34,656 nt of DNA from CAWBCR01 sp963787375 (GCA_963787375.1 CAWBCR010000015.1:1-34656), one strand, 5' to 3'; shown: positions 9,587 to 18,093, counted from the stretch's first letter. Numbers and translations are program-made. The notes: generated by a model not told the origin, from the letters alone.

Positions 9587-11771
9587 ATGACCGACCACAC
9601 CCGCCGCCTGTCCCCGACCGCCGAGCGCTGGATCGTCGTGGCGCTGATCGCCGCGCACGCGCTGCTGGCGCTGGGCTTCAGCGCCGCGCCGATCTTCGAG
9701 GGCGCGGAGGAGATCGAGCATTACCGCTACGTCCGCGTGATGCTGCAAATGGGCCGCCTGCCCAACCCCTTCGAGGAGCACGGCGAGCAGTTTCACCAGG
9801 CCCCGCTATACTACTTCCTCAATGCGCCGGTGCTGATGGCGGTCCCCGACCCGGACTTCGAGCACATCGACCAGACCACCAATCCGTTCTTCCTGTACGC
9901 GACCGGCGTCGTCGGCAACGACAACAAGAACGAGTTCCTGCACAGCCGCGCCGAGGTGTTCCCCTATACCGGCAGCGGCACGGCACTGGCCGCCCACCTG
10001 ATGCGCCTGATCGCGGTGGCGCTGGGCACGGCGACGGTCGTCGCGGCCTACGCCATCTTTCGCGAATTGTGGCCTGATCGCCCCGACCGGCGCATCGCCG
10101 CGCTGGGGCTGGCGGCCTTCTTCCCGCATTTCTTGCAGGTCTCGGCGACGATCAACAACGACAACCTGCTGTGGCTCCTGCTGACCGTCAGCCTGCTGAT
10201 CGTCCTGCGCATGCAGCGGCGCGGTACCGACGTGGCGCGGCGCGATCCTGCTGGGGCTGGCGCTGGGCGGCGCGCTGCTGTCGAAGGTCAACGCGGCCTT
10301 CCTGGTGTTCCCGGTCGGGGCGGCGGTCCTGCTCGACCTGCGCCGCTGGTGGAAATATGCCGCTGCCACGCTGGCAGTCGTGATCGTCGTCGCCGGCTGG
10401 TGGTACGCCCGCAACGCGATCCTGTACGGCGACCCGACCGGCATGCGCGCCGAGTTCGAGGCGTCGCAGCCGCACGAGCCGATCCGGCATGGCAGGCTCG
10501 CGCCGGCCATCGGGCTGAAGCGGCTGCCGTTCGCCTACGGCTCGTTCTGGGCGGGCTTTGGCGATGGCCGCATCCCGGTCGGGCCGGGCATCCGCACCCT
10601 GTTCGATGCGCTGACCCTCGTGACGCTGGCCGGGCTGGGCGTGTGGCTGGTGCGTGGCGTGCGGCAGGCGCGGCGTGGGCTGGCCGATCCCGTTCAGGTG
10701 CGGCAGGCGATCATGCTGGGCATGTTCGTGCTGGGCTGGCTGCTGGCGCTGCTGTATTACGCCAGCCGCGCCTGGAACGGCGCGCAGGGCCGCTACCTGC
10801 TGGGTGGGCTGGCGGTGTGGTCGGCGATGGTGGCGGCGGCCCTCGACGTGTTCACGCCGCGCCGCGTGCGGCTGCACGCCGCGCTGAGCGGCTCGGCGCT
10901 GTTTGCAGCAGTGGCGATGGTCGGGTTGTTTGGCTATTATCTGCCGGCCTATCGCGTGCTGCCACTGCCGCAGGCAATCGCCGCGCCGCTTGATTATCGC
11001 TATGGCGACGCGGCACAGTTGATCGGCATCAGCCCGGCGCAGGTGCAGGCCCATCCCGGCGACACCGTCACCGTCGACCTGTACTGGCGCGTGCTGCGCC
11101 CGACGGATGTCGAGCTGAACGCCTACCTTCACAGCGTCGACAGCGACGTGGTCCGCCGCGACAGCTATCCGGCCACCGGCAACCTGCTCTCGACCGACTG
11201 GCAGGCCGGCCAGACGTGGACCGAGCGCTACGTGCTGCTGATCCCCGCGGACGCGCCGCAGCAGGCCGTCTACCCGCTGATCGCCGGGCTGTACGAGGTG
11301 GGCAGCGAGCAGCCCTTGCCGGTGACCGACGCCGCCGGGGATGCGGTCACGCCCATCGTCGGGCGGATCGCCATCAATGGCGCGCCCCGGCCCGTCGACG
11401 TGGCCTACACCTTTGGTGGGGCCATCGGGCTGGCCGAGCCGTCGATCAGCCGCAGTGGCGATACGCTGACCGTCTGCCTGCGTTGGGCGTCGATCCAGCC
11501 GGTGGCGGTCGATTACAAGTTCTTCGTGCACGCGCTCAGGCCGGACGGGACGCTGATCACGCAGCAGGACGGGCAGGGCGCGTACCCCAGCGGCGCATGG
11601 ACGCCCGGCGAGGCCGTCGACGACTGCGTGACGCTCGACGCCTCGCAGGTCCCGCCGACCGGCTACCGCGTGGCGGTCGGCCTGTACAATCCGACCGATC
11701 TCGTGCGCTTGCCGGTCGTCGATTTGGCGGGCAACCCGCTGCCGGATGATCGCGTGCTGATTGACAGATAA
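9587..11771 (+). CDS. GT-C (GT39/PMT-like) membrane glycosyltransferase, paralogue 3
   Basis: Starts 14 bp after paralogue 2. About 728 aa with one frame change near 10220-10245; the second frame resumes with ILLGLALGGALLSKVNA, matching the LGLALGGALLAK of paralogue 2. The family layout is kept: a signal-like first helix, an outer loop, YHQ-type and DNKNEFLHS loops, many membrane helices, then two beta-sandwich modules. The acidic motif reads FEGAEEIEHYRYV, so the aspartate of the PDE motif in the other three copies is glutamate here (E41/E42). That could change metal use or specificity. Module B keeps the cysteine pair (TVCLRW and DDCVTL). Confidence 0.8.
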
Positions 11772-11775
11772 CACC

Positions 11776-11792
11776 GCGGGGCGCTGCCCCGC
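11776..11792. repeat. GCGGGGC hairpin after paralogue 3
   Basis: A perfect 7-bp stem, GCGGGGC with GCCCCGC, around GCT, starting 5 bp after the stop of paralogue 3. It has no T-run, so it is a weak terminator at best. A close relative with an 8-bp stem lies at 29228-29246 in the pan leader, which suggests a dispersed palindrome. Confidence 0.4.
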
Positions 11793-11874
11793 TGCTACCT
11801 CGGAGACTCTGTTGTGATGATCCGTATTGTGCTTGCTAACTTTGACTTCGCCCCTGTCTCATCACATTCTGACT

Positions 11875-11900
11875 CCCCCTCTCCAAATCTGGAGAGGGGG
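11875..11900. repeat. perfect palindrome abutting the start of paralogue 4
   Basis: Arms CCCCCTCTCCA and TGGAGAGGGGG, a perfect 11-bp stem with a 4-base loop, followed by TCGGGGGGTGAGGTAAC and then the GTG start at 11918. The repeat tail supplies the only Shine-Dalgarno-like GGTGAGG before the gene. It is similar in style to the palindromes at 4959-5096. Confidence 0.6.
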
Positions 11901-11917
11901 TCGGGGGGTGAGGTAAC

Positions 11918-14167
11918 GTGCCTGCCAATACTCACCCCCTGCGCCGGCTGCGCGACCTGATCGCTGGGCACCGCACCGTCGCGGTCGTCGTCGCGCTGTT
12001 CGTCCTGCTGGCGACGGCCTACAACCTGTCGAACCCGCTGCTCGAATCGCCCGATGAGGAGCTGCACTACAAGTTCGTCTACTACTTGCAGCACGAGCGT
12101 AAGCTGCCGGTTGTCGACCCGACCGGTCCGCTGTCGCAGTATCATCAGGGGCCGCTGTACTACGTGATCGGTGCGCTGCTCACGCCGCCCATCACGCCTG
12201 CCCAGCTCCAATCGCTGACGGTCAACAACCCCTTCTGGGGCTACGCTGTCACCGCCGTCGGGCGCGATAACAAGAACCAGTTCATCCACGACCCGCACCG
12301 CAGCCCGCTGGCCAGCCCCGACTGGAAGCTGCGCCTGCTGCGCTTCTATTCGACGCTGTTCGGCGTGGGGACGCTGCTGCTGACCTATCTGCTGGCGCGC
12401 GAGTTTCTCTCGGAGCATCTGGCCGTCGCCTCGATGGCGCTGGTGGGCTTCATCCCCACCTTCCTGCTGACCAGCACGTCGATCACCAACGACGCGCTGA
12501 CGGTGACTCTCTCGGCGCTGGCCGGGTTGATCGTCGTGCGGCTGGTGGGGCGCGATGCGCCGCCCGCCCCCCGCGACTGGGCGCTGCTGTCGGTCGTGCT
12601 GGGGCTGGGCCTGCTGGCCAAGATCAGCATTTACCCGGTGCTGCCGGTGGTGGTGCTGGGTGTCACGCTGATCGCCATCCGGCATAAGTCGCTGCGGCTG
12701 TTTGTCGAGGCGGGCGTCATCCTGGCGCTGGGCGTCGCGCTGGTCTTTGGCTGGTGGATGGTGCGCAACATGCGCCTGTACGGCGACCCGACCGGCCTGT
12801 CGGCGCTGCACGAGGCGTGGCGGCCCCGCCATGCGTTCACGCTGGCCGACCTGAGGGCGAACCTGCCCGGCTGGTTCGCGACGTTCTGGGGCGTGTTTGG
12901 CTGGGGCAACGTCCCGATGCCCAACTGGGTGTATACCGTCCTGTTTATCGCGGTGCTGATCAGCGCGGGCGGGCTGGTCGTGCTGGCTGTCCGGCGCGGC
13001 AAAGACCTGCTGCGCGCCTCGCCACAGCGCGATAAGGCGCTGGCGCTGATCGTGTGGATCCTCCTGTCGTTCGTGGCGCTGCTGTACTTCATGCGGACCG
13101 CCTACAACGTCACCGGGCGGCACGTGTACGCCATTCTGCCTGCGCTGGGCGTGGCGCTGGTCGCCGGCTGGTCGCAGTGGGTGCCGGCGCGCCACCAGCG
13201 CGCGTTCGCGCTGGTGTTGGGCGGCACGATGGCCGTTTTCGCGGCGCTGGCGTGGGGGCTGATCCTGGCCCCGGCCTACAGCCCCGGCCCGCGTCTCGAC
13301 GCGTCACAGGTGGATGCGGTGGCCGCGCAGCGCCTCGACTGGCAGGTGGGCGACGTGGCGACGCTGCTGGGCTACAGCATCGCGCCGCAGGCCGCCGACC
13401 CCGGCGGGACGGTCCGCGTGACGCTGGTCTGGCAGGTGCTCAAGCAGCCGGATCGAAATTACGTGGAGTACGTCCACCTGCTCGACGCCACCGGCGCTAA
13501 GGTCGGCTCGCGTGAGACGCTGCCCGGCCTGGGCAACAACCCGACCGAATTCTGGCAGCCCGGCGAGATCGTCGCCGACACCATCGCGGTGCCGCTCAAT
13601 CCCGATGCGCAGGACCCCGTCCTGCTCGACGTGGTGGCCGGGCTGTACGACCCCATCGCAAAGGCCGACCTGCCTGTCCGGTCGCCTGATGGCGCGCCGG
13701 TCGATTTCCCGCTGATCGGCCAGGTCAAGCTGAACGGCACCGGCCCGGCGATGCCGCAGACGGCGACAGCGGTCGGCACGGTGTTTGCCGATGGGACGAC
13801 ACTCGAAGGCTACGAGGTCACACCGGCGCAGGCCGCCCCCGGCGACACCGTCACGCTGACGCTGTACTGGGGCGCGTCCGGCCCGCTGCCCGCCGATTAC
13901 ACTGTATTCGTGCACCTTGTCGGCGCTGATGGCGCGGAGCTTGCCACGCAGGGCGACGGCCCGCCGCTGGGGGGCCGCTACCCGACGACGGCGTGGGGCG
14001 CGGGCGAGACGATCCGCGACGTGCATAGCATCCCGCTGCCCGCCGACCTTGCGCCGGGCGTGTACACGATCCGCGTGGGGCTGTACAACCCTGCCGACGG
14101 CTCGCGGCTGCCGCTGGCGGTGGGCGGCGACTCGCTGCTGCTCGACGCCGCGCTGACCGTGCGGTAG
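11918..14167 (+). CDS. GT-C (GT39/PMT-like) membrane glycosyltransferase, paralogue 4 (intact)
   Basis: A 749-aa protein with an unbroken frame and a GTG start right after a palindromic repeat. It has the same plan as the three upstream copies but is more divergent. The first helix is at about 20-38. LLESPDEELHYKFVYY holds the D46/E47 acidic pair. Then come YHQGPLYYV, DNKNQFIHD, and membrane helices to about residue 455. Two beta-sandwich modules follow: VRVTLVWQVL...YVEYVHLL and VTLTLYWGAS...YTVFVHLV, ending in YTIRVGLYNPADGSRLPL. Module B lacks the two cysteines that copies 1-3 share. The 146-bp gap to copy 3 with two palindromes suggests it may be transcribed separately. Confidence 0.85.
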   Translation: MPANTHPLRRLRDLIAGHRTVAVVVALFVLLATAYNLSNPLLESPDEELHYKFVYYLQHERKLPVVDPTGPLSQYHQGPLYYVIGALLTPPITPAQLQSLTVNNPFWGYAVTAVGRDNKNQFIHDPHRSPLASPDWKLRLLRFYSTLFGVGTLLLTYLLAREFLSEHLAVASMALVGFIPTFLLTSTSITNDALTVTLSALAGLIVVRLVGRDAPPAPRDWALLSVVLGLGLLAKISIYPVLPVVVLGVTLIAIRHKSLRLFVEAGVILALGVALVFGWWMVRNMRLYGDPTGLSALHEAWRPRHAFTLADLRANLPGWFATFWGVFGWGNVPMPNWVYTVLFIAVLISAGGLVVLAVRRGKDLLRASPQRDKALALIVWILLSFVALLYFMRTAYNVTGRHVYAILPALGVALVAGWSQWVPARHQRAFALVLGGTMAVFAALAWGLILAPAYSPGPRLDASQVDAVAAQRLDWQVGDVATLLGYSIAPQAADPGGTVRVTLVWQVLKQPDRNYVEYVHLLDATGAKVGSRETLPGLGNNPTEFWQPGEIVADTIAVPLNPDAQDPVLLDVVAGLYDPIAKADLPVRSPDGAPVDFPLIGQVKLNGTGPAMPQTATAVGTVFADGTTLEGYEVTPAQAAPGDTVTLTLYWGASGPLPADYTVFVHLVGADGAELATQGDGPPLGGRYPTTAWGAGETIRDVHSIPLPADLAPGVYTIRVGLYNPADGSRLPLAVGGDSLLLDAALTVR

Positions 14168-14193
14168 AACAATCCGCGGTGGGCAATCGCCGG

Positions 14194-14223
14194 TTGACAC
14201 GCCGCCCGGTTGGGCGCTACGCT
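14194..14223 (+). promoter_or_regulatory. putative sigma-70 type promoter of the phosphohexomutase
   Basis: TTGACA at 14194-14199 and TACGCT at 14218-14223, spacing 18 bp. It lies 80 bp before the mutase start, and the seven heptamer repeats fall between it and the gene. Confidence 0.45.
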
Positions 14224-14242
14224 AGCAGCGACGCCGGGCGCT

Positions 14243-14291
14243 GCTAACAGCCAATCGCTAATTGCTAACTGCTAATCGCTGACCGCTGTTC
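14243..14291 (+). repeat. seven tandem heptamers (GCTAAnn)
   Basis: Seven consecutive 7-bp units: GCTAACA, GCCAATC, GCTAATT, GCTAACT, GCTAATC, GCTGACC, GCTGTTC. They fill the leader between the putative promoter and the Shine-Dalgarno of the mutase. The period of seven is exact and the first three bases of each unit are nearly constant. Confidence 0.7.
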
Positions 14292-14304
14292 TCGTGGAGG
14301 ACTC

Positions 14305-15735
14305 ATGACCATTCGATTTGGCACGGACGGCTGGCGGGCCGTCATCTCCGAGACGTTCACCTTCGGCAACCTGCGCCTGCTGGCGCAGGCCATCGCCGAC
14401 CTGGTGCTGGAGGAGAACGGCGAGAAGCAGCCGCACGCCGTCGTCGGCTTCGACACCCGCTTCCTGTCCGACCGCTACGCAGCGGAGATCGCGCGCGTGC
14501 TGGCCGGCAACAACATCCGGGTGATGCTGACCAACTCCGACGCGCCAACCCCGGCGGTATCGTTTGCCGTCAAGCACACCGGCGCGGCGGCGGGCGTGAT
14601 GATCACCGCCAGCCACAACGCGCCGCGCTACAACGGCGTCAAGCTCAAGGCGTCGTTTGGCGGATTGGCGCTGGCCGAGCAGTGCCGCCGCGTCGAAGGC
14701 CACCTGCGCGACAACGAGGAGCGGGCGCGCGGCCCGAACCTGCACGACTACGACGACGCCGTGCGCGAGGGGCTGATCGAGCGCTTCAACCCGGCCCCCG
14801 CCTATTACGCCCACCTGCGCCAGCTCATCGACCTCGACGCCATCTGCGCCGCCGACCCCGGCGTCATCCACGACCCGATGTACGGGTCGGGACGCGGCTA
14901 CATCAAGTCGCTGCTGGGCGGCGCGGGCTGCCAGGTCCACGAGATTCGCGGTGAGATGAACCCCGGCTTTGGCGGCATCCACCCCGAGCCGCTGGGCAAG
15001 TACCTGGCGGCGCTGGCTGCTGCGCTGCAGGCCGGCTTCGGCAAGGTGGGCATCGCCACCGACGGCGACGCGGACCGCATCGGCGCGATGGATGGGCAGG
15101 GCCGCTTTGTCGACCCGCACCGCATCTTCGCGCTGGCGCTCAAGTACCTGGTCGAGGAGCGCGGGTTGAAAGGCACCGTCGTGCGCACCGTCTCGACCAC
15201 GCGCATGATCGACCGGCTGTGCAAGCGCTACGGCCTGCCGCTGCGGGAGACGCCGGTTGGCTTCAACCACATCGCCGACATCATGCTGGCCGAGGACGTG
15301 CTGATCGGCGGCGAGGAGTCGGGCGGGATCAGCATCAGGGGGCACGTCCCGGAGGGCGACGGCATCCTGATGGGCCTGCTGCTGCTGGAGATTATCGCCA
15401 CAGCGGGCAAGCCGCTTGAGGCGCTGGTCGACGACCTGCACGCCGATGTCGGCCCGGCGTTCTACGCCCGCACCGACCTGCGCCTGCGCCGCCCGGTCGA
15501 CAAGAAAGAGATGACCGCGCGCCTGGTCGACGATGCCCCGAAGGACATCGCCGGGCTGGCGGTGGCCGAGGTGTCGACCGTCGACGGGGTGAAGTACATC
15601 ATGGAAGACAAGTCGTGGCTGCTGGTGCGGCCCAGCGGCACCGAGCCGGTGCTGCGCGTCTACGCCGAGGGCCGCAGCGAGGCCATCCAGGCCGGGCTGC
15701 TGAAGTACGGGGAGAGCATCGCCGAGAGCGTGTGA
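14305..15735 (+). CDS. phosphomannomutase/phosphoglucomutase (alpha-D-phosphohexomutase)
   Basis: Interconverts hexose 1- and 6-phosphates in the cytoplasm, supplying sugar 1-phosphate for nucleotide sugars. The 476 aa show all four family motifs: TASHNAP around the phosphoserine S103, the metal loop DGDADR at 253-258, the sugar-binding GEESGG at 336-341, and the phosphate-binding RPSGTEP at 442-448. It starts at ATG 14305 with GTGGAGG upstream. It follows the GT-C cluster and fits as its sugar-phosphate supplier (inference). Whether mannose or glucose is preferred cannot be read from the sequence; GEESGG-type members of this length are often bifunctional or glucose-preferring. Confidence 0.93.
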   Translation: MTIRFGTDGWRAVISETFTFGNLRLLAQAIADLVLEENGEKQPHAVVGFDTRFLSDRYAAEIARVLAGNNIRVMLTNSDAPTPAVSFAVKHTGAAAGVMITASHNAPRYNGVKLKASFGGLALAEQCRRVEGHLRDNEERARGPNLHDYDDAVREGLIERFNPAPAYYAHLRQLIDLDAICAADPGVIHDPMYGSGRGYIKSLLGGAGCQVHEIRGEMNPGFGGIHPEPLGKYLAALAAALQAGFGKVGIATDGDADRIGAMDGQGRFVDPHRIFALALKYLVEERGLKGTVVRTVSTTRMIDRLCKRYGLPLRETPVGFNHIADIMLAEDVLIGGEESGGISIRGHVPEGDGILMGLLLLEIIATAGKPLEALVDDLHADVGPAFYARTDLRLRRPVDKKEMTARLVDDAPKDIAGLAVAEVSTVDGVKYIMEDKSWLLVRPSGTEPVLRVYAEGRSEAIQAGLLKYGESIAESV

Positions 15736-15767
15736 GAAAACGATTGGCAGTTGGTGCTGTGTGGGGT

Positions 15768-15794
15768 AGGGGCGGACCTGTATGGTCCGCCCCT
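15768..15794. terminator. strong hairpin between convergent genes
   Basis: A perfect 11-bp stem, AGGGGCGGACC with GGTCCGCCCCT, around TGTAT, 33 bp after the mutase stop and 42 bp before the end of the convergent lipoprotein gene. There is no T-run on either side, so it may be a dispersed palindrome that also stops transcription. Confidence 0.45.
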
Positions 15795-15835
15795 GTGCGC
15801 ATGATGCGAAACGCGTCGCGCGAGATCGTTCCCGC

Positions 15836-16648
15836 CTACGGGGTGGGGGTGCTCGTGTCGATGCCGCAGGTCTGTAAATACTGCGCCGCGCCCTGTGTCA
15901 TCGCCGTGATGAAGGGCTGCATCATCTGTCCGAATTCCGATGACATCGCCTGGCCCATCGCGCCGCTCGGCGTCTCGGTCGCATTTCCCAGCAGGCTCTG
16001 GATATCACTGGGTGAGGTGCCGTCGGCGACGCTCCATACGGCGAACTGCACGCCCATGCCGCTGAACATATCGTCGCTGCCGGACAGGTCCTGGCCATCC
16101 AGGCATTCCGCGAACTGTAGGAGCTGCTCGTTGTCGACGAGGTCGCCCGGCGAGTAGCCGGCATCGCTGTCGGGCGCATGGTTGCCGGAGTCAATGCAGA
16201 CGATGAACGGGTCGAGCGTCACTGTTTCGCCCGGCTGGATGGTGACGGTCAGAGTCTTCACGACCATCAGCCGCTGCAGGCCGCTGTCAGACGGCAGGAA
16301 GACAAAGCCCGCAGGCAGGATGAAGGTGATAGGCTGGTCGGTGGGGTTGGTGACCGGGACCGTGAGGTTGCCGGTGCCGGTGAAGCCGTTGCCCGACGCG
16401 GTGACGACTCCGATTTCGGCCCCGCTGTCCAGGACGCTGCCGGATGATGCCGCTCGCGTGTAGGTGGCGGTAGCAGGCGCGGTGGTGGCCGTGGCGGCGG
16501 TGGGCTGCGGTGCGCTGGTGGCTGGTGGCACGGCGGTGGGCGTCGCGCCCCCGCCGGGCAGCGCGCAGGCCAGCCCGGCCAGCAGCGCCGCAGCAACCGC
16601 GATCAGCAAATACGACTTTCGGACCGCGATACCAGTACAGTGTTTCAT
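15836..16648 (-). CDS. hypothetical lipoprotein
   Basis: A 270-aa protein not recognised beyond its export features. A hydrophobic signal at about 12-27 ends in the lipobox LAGLAC, followed by a Thr/Pro/Ala-rich linker to about residue 65. The folded part has a beta-rich section with VTNPTDQPITFILPAGFVFLP and a TVTIQPGETVTLDPFIVCIDSG stretch, resembling a small immunoglobulin-like domain. A Gln/Met-rich C-terminus contains two or three Cys. ATG 16648 is supported by GAGAGGAG just upstream. It is divergent from the ICMT gene, with about 120 bp of shared promoter region. Function unknown. Confidence 0.75.
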   Translation of the reverse strand: MKHCTGIAVRKSYLLIAVAAALLAGLACALPGGGATPTAVPPATSAPQPTAATATTAPATATYTRAASSGSVLDSGAEIGVVTASGNGFTGTGNLTVPVTNPTDQPITFILPAGFVFLPSDSGLQRLMVVKTLTVTIQPGETVTLDPFIVCIDSGNHAPDSDAGYSPGDLVDNEQLLQFAECLDGQDLSGSDDMFSGMGVQFAVWSVADGTSPSDIQSLLGNATETPSGAMGQAMSSEFGQMMQPFITAMTQGAAQYLQTCGIDTSTPTP

Positions 16649-16746
16649 GACTCCTCTCTCCCTGTTGCGTCCTGCGCGTATAAAGGTCGTGCAGTGCTGG
16701 ACGCTTTTTATACCTTATGATAAATAGGCCCTGCCCGCAACTGGGC

Positions 16747-16766
16747 TATAATGCGTGAACACTGGA
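16747..16766 (+). promoter_or_regulatory. TATAAT box and ribosome site of the ICMT gene
   Basis: TATAAT at 16747-16752 has only a weak -35 region upstream. GGAG at 16763-16766 precedes the ATG at 16773, which makes that start better than the in-frame GTG at 16755. If TATAAT is the -10 box, the transcript would be nearly leaderless. Confidence 0.35.
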
Positions 16767-16772
16767 GCACAC

Positions 16773-17442
16773 ATGGAATCACCCAATACTCCCGCACCGG
16801 AATACGCGAAAGGCGTTTACTGGCTGATGGTCGGCGGGTTGCTGGCGCTGCTTGTCGCGCTGGTCGCCGCGCTGGCCGCGAACTGGCACCGCCTCAACCC
16901 GTGGCCGCTGTTTGGCTACGAGGCGCTGTTCGCCGGGTACCTGGCCGCTGAGCGGCGGGTGCGCCGCCTGCCCGATCATGCCGGGCAGCGAACGCACACC
17001 GGGCTGCGCGTTGCGCTCAGCGCGGGCTGGTGGCTGCTGATGCTGGGCGCGCCGCTCGAATACGCGCTCACAGCGCGGCAGGACACGGCGATCAGCCTGG
17101 TCGGGGCCTGCCTGACCATCGGCGGTGCGGCGCTGCGTGTGTGGGGTGTCGCGACGCTGGGCCGCTTCTACTCCGGGCACATCGAGACGTGGGACGATCA
17201 GCAGGTCGTCGAGCGTGGGCCGTACCGCCTGATCCGCCACCCCGGCTACGCGGGCAACATCGTGCAGGCGGTCGGGATGCCGCTGGTGCTCAACGCCTAC
17301 CTGAGCCTGATCCTCGCCGCGCTGGTCATCGTGCTGTTTGTGCGCCGGCTGACGTGGGAAGAGGCGGCGCTGGCCGAATCGCTGCCCGGCTACGCCGATT
17401 ACATGCAGTCGCACCCGGCGGCTGATCCCCGGCGTGTGGTGA
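16773..17442 (+). CDS. isoprenylcysteine carboxyl methyltransferase family membrane protein
   Basis: A small integral membrane methyltransferase of the ICMT/PEMT type using SAM; bacterial substrates are mostly unknown. About 223 aa with five or so hydrophobic segments. The family signature is GPYRLIRHPGYAGN, then a helix pair and the C-terminal EEAALAESLPGYADYMQ. One extra base near 17411-17418 pushes the frame past the natural end. In the corrected frame it finishes with RLIPGVW and TGA at 17440-17442, the classical end of this family. Read literally, the frame runs on into the next gene and makes a false 331-aa fusion. Confidence 0.8.
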
Positions 17443-17453
17443 GGGGTGTCGCG

Positions 17454-17750
17454 ATGAAGATTCTGGCGATTGAGCACGAGACGCCCGGCCTGGCCGCCTC
17501 GGACTTCGAGCCGCACCTGCGCGAAGAGGCCGCCCGCGTGTGGGATCTGTATCAGGCGGGCGTCATCCGCGAGCTGTACTTCCGGCCCGATACGTCCGAG
17601 GCGGTGCTGATCCTCGAATGCGGCGGCGTCGAGGAGGCGCGCAACGTGCTCGCCACGCTGCCGCTGGTGCAGGCCGGCCTGATCGCCTTCGAGGTCATCC
17701 CACTGGTGGCCTATCCGGGCTTCGTGCGGCTGTTCGCCGCCGAACCGTAG
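17454..17750 (+). CDS. small ferredoxin-like alpha+beta protein (muconolactone isomerase/YCII-like)
   Basis: A 98-aa protein starting at ATG 17454, with GAGGGGTG just upstream and the corrected stop of the ICMT gene 11 bp before. The pattern of an N-terminal strand (MKILAIEHE), helix (EEAARVWDLYQAGVI), strand (RELYFRP), strand (AVLILECGG), helix (VEEARNVLATLPL) and strand (IAFEVIPLVAY) is that of dimeric alpha-beta barrel proteins such as muconolactone isomerase-like and YCII-like families. It is probably co-transcribed with the ICMT gene. Catalytic role unknown. Confidence 0.7.
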   Translation: MKILAIEHETPGLAASDFEPHLREEAARVWDLYQAGVIRELYFRPDTSEAVLILECGGVEEARNVLATLPLVQAGLIAFEVIPLVAYPGFVRLFAAEP

Positions 17751-18093
17751 CAGGCGGGGCATGGCGGGCACACAGGATCTGCATCGGCGCTACATGCCTT
17801 CTGAACAATTCTGTGCTAGCATGGTCAGTATACAGGCAGACCCTGTCCGACAGGACAGGTGGCAAATAGGCCACCTGTCTATTGCAGTCGGCGGGAATTT
17901 GGTGCACAATCAGGTAGAAGAGTCCACGGCTAATTACGACTGATTTTGTACTATTTGCGATTGTGATGTATTATTTCTAATTGAATTCAAACGGTATTGA
18001 AGCGGTTCTTGTATTGTTAGAAACGCCGCTCGCCCCTACACTTAGAGTAATGGCTTTATCGGTTAGTCAGACATGGTTTTCAAGGAGCTATGA
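17751..18093. other. AT-richer intergenic region with overlapping hairpins and a promoter
   Basis: 343 bp without a convincing gene and clearly richer in A+T than its surroundings. It holds a perfect 10-bp hairpin GACAGGTGGC/GCCACCTGTC (17854-17879, loop AAATAG). The first arm of that hairpin overlaps a smaller CCTGT/ACAGG hairpin starting at 17843, so the two structures compete. The promoter at 17946-17974 follows. The remainder shows nothing recognisable. Confidence 0.5.
17946..17974 (+). promoter_or_regulatory. putative promoter of the 117-aa protein gene
   Basis: TTGTAC at 17946-17951 and TATTAT at 17969-17974 with 17-bp spacing, in AT-rich DNA, leaving a leader of about 110 nt before the ATG at 18094. 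Confidence 0.45.

Noticed and set aside
10188..13195. Long minus-strand open frames opposite GT-C copies 3 and 4
   Set aside because: Arg/Gln/His-rich translations with no family resemblance; the plus-strand reading is supported by paralogy.
16755..17750. A natural fusion of a membrane methyltransferase and a ferredoxin-like domain
   Set aside because: A one-base shift restores the standard ICMT C-terminus and stop, and the second gene has its own ribosome site.
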